Shown: positions 35,084 through 41,936 of the stretch, in pieces
How positions within the stretch are numbered: position 1 is the first letter of the stretch
How the letters are laid out: each line of letters opens with the position of its first letter
NCBI RefSeq assembly: GCF_001426585.1
Contig: NZ_LMEI01000006.1
Span: 300,956 to 364,955, forward strand
DNA: 64,000 nucleotides
Direction: 5' to 3'
Source: Streptomyces sp. Root431
Lineage (GTDB): Bacteria; Actinomycetota; Actinomycetes; Streptomycetales; Streptomycetaceae
Program-made: the position numbers and the translations under genes
The notes under the pieces: model-generated
The model's input: only the letters and a program-made list of their open reading frames with translations
Databases searched by the model: none
What the model was told of the DNA's origin: nothing

Positions 35084-35590
35084 TCAGTAACCCCCGCCCT
35101 GGTAGGGGCGGTTGTAGGGGTCCTGGTACATCGCCGGGGCCGGGACGGGCGCCGGTGCCGGTACGGGCCGCGGGGCGGCCGGGCGCATCGCCTCGTACCC
35201 CGCGGCGGCCGGGCGGGGCTGCTGCGGGTACCCGCCACCCTGGTAGCCACGGGGGGCCACAGGCTGCTGCGGGATGTACGGGGTGGGGGCGTGCTGGAGC
35301 GGTGCGGGGGCCATCTGCGGCGAGGGCTGCGGATAGCCGTACCCGCCGCCGTAGGCGGGGGCGGGGTGCGGGCTGGGCGCCGCCGGGAGGGCGGGCAGTG
35401 CCGCGGGGAGCGCCGGCAGGTAGGAACCGCTTCCGGGGAAGCTGCTGCCGGTGTCGTAGGCGGCGGGCACTCGGATCGGGGCGATCTGAGGCGTGCCCCG
35501 CTCCGCGACCAGGGAGTCGTAGATCGGGGTGTCCGGGAAGGACGGCGCGGTGTGGTAACCGCCTCCATAGGTGGAGCGGGGGGAGGTCAT
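35084..35590 (-). CDS. Pro/Gly/Tyr-rich low-complexity protein (DUF6643-like)
   Basis: 168-aa protein. The first 50 residues are ordered in composition (MTSPRSTYGGGYH, PIYDSLVAERGTPQIAPIRV); the rest is Pro/Ala/Gln/Gly/Tyr-rich with repeated GGGY and PAPxPAPA elements and ends PYQGGGY. It has no signal peptide or membrane helix. I recall a conserved streptomycete family (DUF6643) with this N-terminus; unverified. TAACTT ends 7 nt upstream of the ATG, so the mRNA should be leaderless. Possibly a phase-separating or scaffold protein. Confidence 0.72.
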   Translation of the reverse strand: MTSPRSTYGGGYHTAPSFPDTPIYDSLVAERGTPQIAPIRVPAAYDTGSSFPGSGSYLPALPAALPALPAAPSPHPAPAYGGGYGYPQPSPQMAPAPLQHAPTPYIPQQPVAPRGYQGGGYPQQPRPAAAGYEAMRPAAPRPVPAPAPVPAPAMYQDPYNRPYQGGGY

Positions 35591-35597
35591 GGCACAT

Positions 35598-35603
35598 AAG
35601 TTA
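35598..35603 (-). promoter_or_regulatory. -10 box of the Pro/Gly-rich protein gene
   Basis: Minus-strand TAACTT ends 7 nt before the ATG at 35590; there is no ribosome-binding site in between. Confidence 0.6.
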
Positions 35604-35842
35604 AGCCCACGATGTGCTGGTTGGGGAGCCTGATTAGAGGGTTGTTTGACGGGCTTGGTGAAGAGGCGGATCCCTAATCCGAGCGAACGTGACAAAAACG
35701 GGCGGCGGCGGACGCCAAGATCGTGTAAAAGCCGAGTTCGGAGGGGGTTACCGACGGGTCACGGTCGTGCGGGCCCCCCGGCGTACCCCGGCATGAAGAA
35801 CGCATAAAGAAAAGGTGCCGGGAAGGCGTGGGAGAAGTGATC
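35604..35842. other. intergenic DNA between divergent transcripts
   Basis: AT-richer than its surroundings, with a GGATCCCTAATCCG segment near 35669 and no coding character. It presumably carries the upstream promoter elements of the Pro/Gly-rich protein gene and of the 19-codon ORF at 35843. Confidence 0.4.
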
Positions 35843-35902
35843 ATGGGCATGCTTAGACGTCAATCCGAGGGAACAGGGGTCGATGTGCACGCGCCGAATT
35901 GA
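35843..35902 (+). CDS. possible 19-aa small ORF
   Basis: MGMLRRQSEGTGVDVHAPN, preceded by GGAGAAG with a 5-nt spacing to the ATG. It occupies an otherwise gene-free stretch and ends 5 bp before the convergent glycosyltransferase stop. The ribosome site is better than that of most neighbours, but nothing else proves translation. Could be a real microprotein or a fortuitous frame. Confidence 0.35.
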   Translation: MGMLRRQSEGTGVDVHAPN

Positions 35903-35907
35903 CGGCG

Positions 35908-37128
35908 CTACTCCCCGTGTCGGGAAACGTAATTCCCGGTGTACGTACGCCCCTTCCACGCCGAACCCCGCCCGCGGTAGTGCTGCACGGCGGAGTCCAC
36001 GGTCATCAGGAGGTAGAGGAGGGCGGTGAAGGGGAGCAGGGGCGCGAGCCACAGCGGCTGCCGGTAGTAGCGGAGCATCGGCACGTACGTCCCCGCCATC
36101 ACCGCCCAGGCCGCCCCGCCCGCCCAGGCCGCCGCCGCGTCCCCCGTCGGCCCGCCCGCCGCCAGGGCCACCGGCGGCACCAGGTAGACCACCGCGAGAC
36201 CCGCCACCGTCCCCGCGAGCACCAGCGGGCTGTACCGCAGCTGTGCGTACGCGCTCCGCGACACCATCCGCCACAACTCGGCGAGGCCCGGGTAGGGGCG
36301 GATGCTGTCGACCCGCTCCGCGAGCCCGAGCCAGATCCGCCCGCCCTCACCCCGTACCGCCCGCGCCAGCGACACGTCGTCGATCACCGCGTGCCGGATC
36401 GCGTCCGGCACGCCGGCCACCACCGCCGTCTCCGTCCGCAGCAGCACGCAGCCGCCCGCGGCGGCCGTGGCGAGGGGCCGCGCCCGGTTGATCCAGCGGA
36501 AGGGATAGAGCTGCGCGAAGAAGTAGACGAACGCGGGCACGACGAGCCGCTCCCACCGGCTCGCCACCCGCAGACGCGCCATCTGCGAGACCAGGTCCAG
36601 GCCGTTCGCCCGCGCCGACCCTACGAGCAGCCGCAGACTGTCCGGCTCATGGGCGATGTCCGCGTCCGTGAGGAGCAGGAACTCCGGCTCGCGCGCGCGG
36701 GCCAGGGCGATGCCGTGGCGCAGCGCCCACAGCTTCCCCGTCCAGCCGGGCTCCGGCTCACCCGGCGACACGACGGTGAGCGGCAGCCCGCCGCGAGGCT
36801 CGGGCCCCCGCCGCTCCCTGAGTCCTCCCGCCAGCTCGTGGGCGAGCTCGCCCGTGCCGTCCGTGCTGCCGTCGTCGACGAGGATCACCTCGGCCTCGCC
36901 GGGATAGTCCTGCGCCAGCAGCGACGGCAGACTCAAGGGCAGTACCGCTGCCTCGTCCCGCGCCGGTACGACCACGACCACCCGCGGCCAGCCGCCCTCG
37001 GCGGGCACGGACCGGCCCCCGCCGACCGGCGGCAGGCGCTGGTCCGTGCGCCAGAAGAAGCCCTGGCCGAGCAGCAGCCAGAGCCAGGCGGCCAGGGAGG
37101 CGATCGCGAACCAGGCAAGGGTGCTCAT
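35908..37128 (-). CDS. glycosyltransferase family 2, HpnB-like membrane protein
   Basis: 406-aa GT2 enzyme. One N-terminal helix (LAWFAIASLAAWLWLLLG), then the GT-A domain: VVVVVPARDEAAVLP at about 47, VDDGSTDGTGE at about 83, the metal-binding DAD in LLLTDADIAHE at about 155, acceptor motif IDDVSLARAV, and a SRSAYAQLRYS loop. Three helices near the C-terminus follow. The layout matches hopanoid-associated HpnB, though no hopene genes are adjacent. ATG at 37128 is chosen; CAGACT ends 7 nt upstream. Divergent from murI. Confidence 0.85.
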   Translation of the reverse strand: MSTLAWFAIASLAAWLWLLLGQGFFWRTDQRLPPVGGGRSVPAEGGWPRVVVVVPARDEAAVLPLSLPSLLAQDYPGEAEVILVDDGSTDGTGELAHELAGGLRERRGPEPRGGLPLTVVSPGEPEPGWTGKLWALRHGIALARAREPEFLLLTDADIAHEPDSLRLLVGSARANGLDLVSQMARLRVASRWERLVVPAFVYFFAQLYPFRWINRARPLATAAAGGCVLLRTETAVVAGVPDAIRHAVIDDVSLARAVRGEGGRIWLGLAERVDSIRPYPGLAELWRMVSRSAYAQLRYSPLVLAGTVAGLAVVYLVPPVALAAGGPTGDAAAAWAGGAAWAVMAGTYVPMLRYYRQPLWLAPLLPFTALLYLLMTVDSAVQHYRGRGSAWKGRTYTGNYVSRHGE

Positions 37129-37174
37129 TCGCCGCAGTCTGCCCCAGATCGCCGGGCGTGCGAGGCCCATCGGC

Positions 37175-37180
37175 TAGGGT
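37175..37180 (+). promoter_or_regulatory. -10 box of the glutamate racemase gene
   Basis: TAGGGT ends 6 nt before the GTG at 37187. Confidence 0.65.
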
Positions 37181-37186
37181 GACCGG

Positions 37187-37981
37187 GTGAAGATCGCGCT
37201 CATGGATTCCGGAATCGGCCTGCTCCCGGCGGCAGCCGCGGTGCGTCGGCTGCGGCCGGACGCGGATCTGCTCCTCTCCAACGACCCCGACGGCATGCCG
37301 TGGGGTCCGCGCACCCCCGAGGACCTCACCGAGCGGGCCCTCGCGGTCGCCCTCGCCGCCGCCGAGCACGGGCCGCGCGCGCTCATCGTGGCCTGCAACA
37401 CCGCCACCGTGCACGCCCTGCCCGCCCTGCGCGCCGCACTCGAACCGGGCATTCCCGTCATCGGCACCGTCCCCGCCATCAAGCCCGCCGCCGCCGGCGG
37501 CGGCAAGGTCGCCATCTGGGCCACCCCGGCCACCACCGGCAGCCCGTACCAGCGCGGACTCATCCGCGACTTCGCGGACGGCGCCGAGGTCACCGAGGTG
37601 CCCTGCCCGGGACTCGCCGACGCCGTCGAGCACGCCGACGGGGACGCCGTGGACCGGGCCGTCGCCGCGGCCGCCGCCCTCACCCCGGCCGACGTCCGCG
37701 CCGTCGTCCTCGGCTGCACCCACTACGAGCTGGTCGAGGAGCGCATCCTCGCCGCTCTGGCGGAGCGCCGCCCGGCCGGTCTGCCGCCGATCGTCTTCCA
37801 CGGCTCCGCCGACGCCGTCGCCGCGCAGGCGCTGCGCCGGATCGGCGCCGAGCCCGCGCCCGGAGCGGACCCCACCGGCAGCCTCTCCGTCCTGCTCAGC
37901 GGGCGCCCCGGACGGCTCCCCGCCACCGCCCTCGGCTACGCCGAAGGCCGCATCCTCGGGGCCACCGCGCCCGCTCACTGA
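37187..37981 (+). CDS. glutamate/aspartate racemase family protein (MurI-like)
   Basis: 264-aa racemase supplying D-Glu for peptidoglycan, or a related amino-acid racemase. Catalytic Cys70 in VACNTAT and Cys177 in LGCTHYE, with the N-terminal MDSGIG loop (Asp7, Ser8). Length is typical. A leaderless GTG start is indicated by the -10 box. Streptomycetes usually have a dedicated murI elsewhere, so this may be a second copy; that cannot be judged here. Confidence 0.85.
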   Translation: MKIALMDSGIGLLPAAAAVRRLRPDADLLLSNDPDGMPWGPRTPEDLTERALAVALAAAEHGPRALIVACNTATVHALPALRAALEPGIPVIGTVPAIKPAAAGGGKVAIWATPATTGSPYQRGLIRDFADGAEVTEVPCPGLADAVEHADGDAVDRAVAAAAALTPADVRAVVLGCTHYELVEERILAALAERRPAGLPPIVFHGSADAVAAQALRRIGAEPAPGADPTGSLSVLLSGRPGRLPATALGYAEGRILGATAPAH

Positions 37982-38030
37982 CCGTGAGGGAGCGACCGCG
38001 CTCCGCCGCGCTGTGCCGCGCGAACCTGGG

Positions 38031-38036
38031 TACGCT
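38031..38036 (+). promoter_or_regulatory. -10 box of the PH-like membrane protein gene
   Basis: TACGCT ends 7 nt before the ATG at 38044. Confidence 0.55.
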
Positions 38037-38043
38037 TCCTGGT

Positions 38044-38610
38044 ATGAGGCAGTACCCCCGGGACCAGCGCGCCGACGAGCGGAAACCCGCCGTCTGGACC
38101 GGCCGCGCCACCAACCGCCTCCAGTGGCTGGCGGCGGCCGCCGGTGCCGCCTGCATGGCCCTGGGCATCACGATCGCCGTCGAGTCGGCCTGGACCTCCG
38201 GCATCGCGGCCCTCCTCATGGCAGTGATCGGCTGCGTCGCGGCCGGACTGCTCGTCCTCTTCGGCACGCTCGCCTTCGTCCACGTGGCCGTCAAGGTCGA
38301 CGACCGCGCGATGGAGGTCCGCTGCGGCCACATCGGCCTGCCGCGCCGCCGCATCCCCCTCTCCCACGTCGTCGGCGCCGACTTCGCCCCGAGCGTCACC
38401 CCGCGCCAGTGGGGCGGCTGGGGCTACCGCTGGCGCCCCGAGAAGGGCACGGCCGTGATCGTCCGGCGCGGCGAGGGGCTGGTCCTGCGCCTCGGCGACG
38501 GCCGTACGTTCACGGTCACGGTCGACGACGCCGAGTCCGCGGTCCGCGTCATCCGCGACCGCCTCCGCCACCCGGCCCCGCCGGGACCGCCCGCCCCGAC
38601 GGGCGTCTGA
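38044..38610 (+). CDS. membrane protein with PH-like (bPH) C-terminal domain
   Basis: 188-aa protein: two adjacent membrane helices at about residues 26-85 (LQWLAAAAGAACMALGITIA; AALLMAVIGCVAAGLLVLFG), then a cytoplasmic beta-rich domain with VAVKVDDRAMEVRCGHIG, IPLSHVVGADFAP, WGYRWRPEKGTAVIVRRGEGLVL and a final helix. This looks like a bacterial PH domain of the YdbS/DUF type. Function unknown. A perfect hairpin follows 20 bp after the stop. Confidence 0.8.
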   Translation: MRQYPRDQRADERKPAVWTGRATNRLQWLAAAAGAACMALGITIAVESAWTSGIAALLMAVIGCVAAGLLVLFGTLAFVHVAVKVDDRAMEVRCGHIGLPRRRIPLSHVVGADFAPSVTPRQWGGWGYRWRPEKGTAVIVRRGEGLVLRLGDGRTFTVTVDDAESAVRVIRDRLRHPAPPGPPAPTGV

Positions 38611-38630
38611 GCCCCGACGCTCCCGGCGCC

Positions 38631-38660
38631 GTCCCGCCACCGTCCGGACGGTGGCGGGAC
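38631..38660. terminator. perfect 30-bp palindromic terminator
   Basis: Two exactly complementary 15-bp arms (GTCCCGCCACCGTCC and its complement) with no spacer, 20 bp after the PH-like gene stop. Confidence 0.85.
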
Positions 38661-38673
38661 CGCGCCTGGGTGC

Positions 38674-38763
38674 CGGCGGGAGGGACGGCCGGAGAGTGGC
38701 GGGACAGCCGTGGGACGCCGGCCGGAAGACGGCGGGAGGGACGGCCGGAGGGACGGCCGGAGG
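38674..38763. repeat. GGGAGGGACGGCCGGAG direct repeats
   Basis: A 21-bp unit occurs exactly at 38674-38694 and 38730-38750. Its last 12 bases (GGACGGCCGGAG) are repeated once more immediately after. The region lies between the terminator and the lnt promoter. Confidence 0.7.
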
Positions 38764-38844
38764 GTGACGGGGCAGCGGCCGGACAGCGGCCCGACGGCCG
38801 GTCACCGCGCTCGTACCCGCCTCTGCGCCGACAGGGACGCCCCG

Positions 38845-38850
38845 TAGACT
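38845..38850 (+). promoter_or_regulatory. -10 box of lnt
   Basis: TAGACT ends 7 nt before the GTG at 38858. Confidence 0.65.
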
Positions 38851-38857
38851 CCGCAAG

Positions 38858-40462
38858 GTGAGCGCCACCATCACCCCCGCACCCGCCCCCGCGTCCGGAG
38901 CCGAAGGCTCGTCCGCGACGGGTTCCCCGCTGCGACGGTTCGTGCGGCCCGCGACGGCCCTGCTGTCCGGGCTCCTGCTCTTCCTGAGCTTCCCGCCGCG
39001 CCCCCTGTGGTGGCTCGCCCTGCCCGCCTTCGCGCTGCTCGGCTGGACCCTCCGGGGCCGCCGCCTGCGCGCGGGATTCGGCCTCGGCTACCTGGCCGGG
39101 CTCGGCTTCATGCTCCCGCTGCTCGTCTGGACGGGCGAGGAGGTCGGCCCGGTCCCGTGGCTCGCCCTCGCCGCGATCGAGGCGCTCTTCGTGGCCGCCG
39201 CCGGGCTCGGCATCGCAGCCGTCTCCCGGCTGCCGTGGTGGCCCTTCTTCGCCGCCGGGGCGTGGATCCTCGCCGAGGCGGCACGCGCGCGCGTGCCCTT
39301 CGGCGGCTTCCCCTGGGGCAAGATCGCCTTCGGGCAGGCGGACGGCGTCTTCCTGCCGCTCGCGGCCGTCGGCGGCACCCCGGTGCTCGGCTTCGCGGTC
39401 GCGCTCTGCGGTTTCGGTCTGTACGAGGCGTACCGCCGGTTCCGCGCGTACCGCGCCACCGGCACCGTCCCGCGCGGCCCGCTCGCCGTCGCCGCGCTCT
39501 CGGTGCTCCTGCCGGTCACGGGCGCGGTCGCGGCGCTGCCGCTCGTCGACGACACGGCGGAGGACGGCACCGCGACCGTCGCCGCAGTCCAGGGCAACGT
39601 GCCGCGCCTCGGCCTCGACTTCAACTCCCAGCGCCGGGCCGTCCTCGACAACCACGCCGCCAGGACCCGCGAGCTCGCCGACGCCGTCAAGGCGGGCCGC
39701 GAGCCGCAGCCCGACTTCGTCCTGTGGCCGGAGAACTCCTCGGACATCGACCCGTACGCGAACCCCGACGCGGCCGACGTCATCGACGGCGCCGTCCGGG
39801 CCATCGGCGTGCCCACCGTGATCGGCGCGGTCATCTCCCCGCCGACCGGCAAGCTCCGCAACACGCTCATCGAGTGGGACCCGGAGCGCGGCCCCGTGGC
39901 CACGTACGACAAGCGGCACGTCCAGCCCTTCGGCGAGTACATCCCGATGCGCTCCGTCGTCCGCCTCTTCAACAGCAACGTCGACCGGGTCAGCCGCGAC
40001 TTCGGCCCCGGTTCGAAGGTCGGCGTCTTCGACCTCGCCGGGACCAAGGTCGGCCTCGCCACCTGCTACGAGGCGGCCTTCGACTGGGCCGTGCGCGACA
40101 CCGTCACCCACGGCGCCCAGCTCATCTCCGTCCCCAGCAACAACGCCACCTTCGGCCGCAGCGAGATGACCTACCAGCAGCTCGCCATGTCCCGCGTGCG
40201 GGCCGTCGAGCACAGCCGGTCCGTGGTCGTGCCCGTCACCAGCGGGGTCAGCGCGATCATCCGCCCCGACGGCGAGATCGTCGCGCAGACGAAGATGTTC
40301 ACCCCCGACGTCCTCGTCGAGAAGGTGCCACTGCGCTCCTCGCTCACCCCGGCGACCCGCATGGGCACCCTGCCCGAGGCCCTGCTCGCGGCACTCGCGG
40401 CCGCCGGCCTCGGCTGGTCGGCGTTCCGTTCCGTACGGGCCCGCCGTACGTCCGCCAAGTGA
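38858..40462 (+). CDS. lnt: apolipoprotein N-acyltransferase
   Basis: 534-aa membrane enzyme that N-acylates the terminal Cys of lipoproteins. About six to seven membrane helices (residues 28-230) precede the nitrilase-fold domain, which holds the catalytic triad Glu292 (WPENSS), Lys352 (YDKRHVQPFGEY) and Cys403 (ATCYEAAF). A last helix lies near residue 510. A leaderless GTG start is indicated by TAGACT. Actinomycetes have one or two Lnt homologues. No lipoprotein gene is adjacent. Confidence 0.93.
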   Translation: MSATITPAPAPASGAEGSSATGSPLRRFVRPATALLSGLLLFLSFPPRPLWWLALPAFALLGWTLRGRRLRAGFGLGYLAGLGFMLPLLVWTGEEVGPVPWLALAAIEALFVAAAGLGIAAVSRLPWWPFFAAGAWILAEAARARVPFGGFPWGKIAFGQADGVFLPLAAVGGTPVLGFAVALCGFGLYEAYRRFRAYRATGTVPRGPLAVAALSVLLPVTGAVAALPLVDDTAEDGTATVAAVQGNVPRLGLDFNSQRRAVLDNHAARTRELADAVKAGREPQPDFVLWPENSSDIDPYANPDAADVIDGAVRAIGVPTVIGAVISPPTGKLRNTLIEWDPERGPVATYDKRHVQPFGEYIPMRSVVRLFNSNVDRVSRDFGPGSKVGVFDLAGTKVGLATCYEAAFDWAVRDTVTHGAQLISVPSNNATFGRSEMTYQQLAMSRVRAVEHSRSVVVPVTSGVSAIIRPDGEIVAQTKMFTPDVLVEKVPLRSSLTPATRMGTLPEALLAALAAAGLGWSAFRSVRARRTSAK

Positions 40463-40478
40463 TGATCATCCGATGATC
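40461..40478. promoter_or_regulatory. GATGATCATC palindrome upstream of NUDIX gene
   Basis: GATGATCATC (40461-40470) is a perfect palindrome starting inside the lnt stop codon. GATGATC is repeated at 40472-40478, directly before the TAGGGT -10. A regulator bound here would occlude the promoter. Confidence 0.45.
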
Positions 40479-40484
40479 TAGGGT
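40479..40484 (+). promoter_or_regulatory. -10 box of the NUDIX hydrolase gene
   Basis: TAGGGT ends 7 nt before the ATG at 40492, so this gene has its own promoter despite being only 29 bp from lnt. Confidence 0.65.
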
Positions 40485-40491
40485 CGGTGTC

Positions 40492-40974
40492 ATGGGTACC
40501 CCTGACTTCATCCGCGCACTGCGCGAGACGGCCGGACACCAGCTCCTCTTCCTGCCGGGGGTGAGCGCCGTCGTCTTCGACGACCGGGGCCGGGTCCTGC
40601 TCGGGCGGCGGTCCGACAACGGGACGTGGGCGGTCATCGGCGGCATCGTCGAGCCCGGCGAGCAGCCCGCCGACTGCGCGGTGCGCGAGGTGTTCGAGGA
40701 GACCGCCGTGCACTGCGTGCCCGAGCGGATCCTGCTCGTGGAGACCCTGCGCAAGCCCGTCGTCTACCCCAACGGCGACACCTGCCAGTACATGGACGTG
40801 GCCTTCCGCTGCCGTGCGGTCGGGGGAGAGGCCCGGGTCAACGACGACGAGTCGACCGAGGTCGGCTGGTTCGAGGTCGACGACCTGCCGGAGATGAAGC
40901 GCTTCTCGTACCTCCGGATCGAGAAGGCGCTCGCCGACGACCCCACATGGTTCCGCACCACAGAGACCGGCTGA
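40492..40974 (+). CDS. NUDIX hydrolase
   Basis: 160-aa phosphohydrolase with a complete NUDIX box at residues 51-73 (GIVEPGEQPADCAVREVFEETAV). It hydrolyses nucleoside diphosphate-X compounds; the C-terminal WFEVDDLPEMKRF is typical of NUDIX domains. Cytoplasmic. Leaderless start at 40492. The specific substrate is not predictable. Confidence 0.92.
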   Translation: MGTPDFIRALRETAGHQLLFLPGVSAVVFDDRGRVLLGRRSDNGTWAVIGGIVEPGEQPADCAVREVFEETAVHCVPERILLVETLRKPVVYPNGDTCQYMDVAFRCRAVGGEARVNDDESTEVGWFEVDDLPEMKRFSYLRIEKALADDPTWFRTTETG

Positions 40975-41016
40975 ACTATGGGATGGGACCACATCGGTGG
41001 GGGAGTGGGCCGTTCA

Positions 41017-41022
41017 TAGGGT
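41017..41022 (+). promoter_or_regulatory. -10 box of the SDR gene
   Basis: TAGGGT ends 6 nt before the ATG at 41029. Confidence 0.65.
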
Positions 41023-41028
41023 GCGAGC

Positions 41029-41856
41029 ATGAGCGCCCCCATCACCGTCCCCGCATCCGACTCGGCCTCTCCCACCCCCCTGCCCGGGGTCGTCGCCCTC
41101 GACCTCACCGGCCGCACCGCGCTCGTCACCGGCGCGGCCAGCGGCATCGGGCGGGCCTGCGCGCTGCGGCTCGCCGCCGCCGGGGCCCGGGTCAGAGCCG
41201 TCGACCGGGCGGCCGAGGGCCTGGAGACCCTGGCGGGAGAGACCGCCGGCCTCCCCGGGAGCGTCGAGCCCCGGCTCCTCGACCTCACCGACCTGGACGC
41301 CGCAGAGAGCGCCGCCGCCGGAGCCGACATCCTCGTGAACAACGCCGGACTCCAGCTCGTCCGCCCCATCGAGGATTTTCCGCCGGACGTCTTCCACACC
41401 GTGCTCACGGTCATGCTGGAAGCGCCCTTCCGCCTCATCCGGGGCGCACTGCCGCACATGTACGCCCAGGGCTGGGGCCGGATCGTCAACCTCTCCTCCG
41501 TCCACGGGCTGCGCGCCTCCGCCTTCAAGTCCGCCTATGTGGCCGCCAAACACGGTCTGGAAGGCCTCTCGAAGACCGCCGCCCTCGAAGGCGCCCCGCA
41601 CGGCGTCACCTCCAACTGCGTCAACCCCGGCTACGTACGCACCCCGCTCGTCGAGCGCCAGGTCGCCGACCAGGCCGCCGCCCACGGCATCCCCGCGGAG
41701 CGGGTCCTCTCCGAGGTGATGCTCAAGGACTCGGCGCTCAAGCGGCTCATCGAACCCGAAGAGGTCGCCGAAGCCGTCCTCTACCTCTGCACCCCGCAGG
41801 CCTCGTTCATCACCGGCACCTCGCTCACCCTCGACGGCGGCTGGACCGCTCACTGA
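41029..41856 (+). CDS. short-chain dehydrogenase, 3-hydroxybutyrate dehydrogenase-like
   Basis: 275-aa NAD(P)-dependent SDR. Cofactor motif TGAASGIG at residues 34-41, NNAG at about 104, catalytic Ser in NLSSVHG, and YVAAK with Tyr/Lys about 30 residues later. The C-terminal segment NPGYVRTPLVERQVADQA is characteristic of D-3-hydroxybutyrate dehydrogenases. Acts in ketone-body/PHB turnover. The downstream GAF/PucR-type regulator on the same strand (80-bp gap) may control it. Confidence 0.88.
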   Translation: MSAPITVPASDSASPTPLPGVVALDLTGRTALVTGAASGIGRACALRLAAAGARVRAVDRAAEGLETLAGETAGLPGSVEPRLLDLTDLDAAESAAAGADILVNNAGLQLVRPIEDFPPDVFHTVLTVMLEAPFRLIRGALPHMYAQGWGRIVNLSSVHGLRASAFKSAYVAAKHGLEGLSKTAALEGAPHGVTSNCVNPGYVRTPLVERQVADQAAAHGIPAERVLSEVMLKDSALKRLIEPEEVAEAVLYLCTPQASFITGTSLTLDGGWTAH

Positions 41857-41936
41857 GGGACACCCCTGCGGATGCCGCGGCGAAGGTCGTCCACAGGGGT
41901 GGTGCGACCACACGTTCGGCAGGTATCCCAGTGTCC

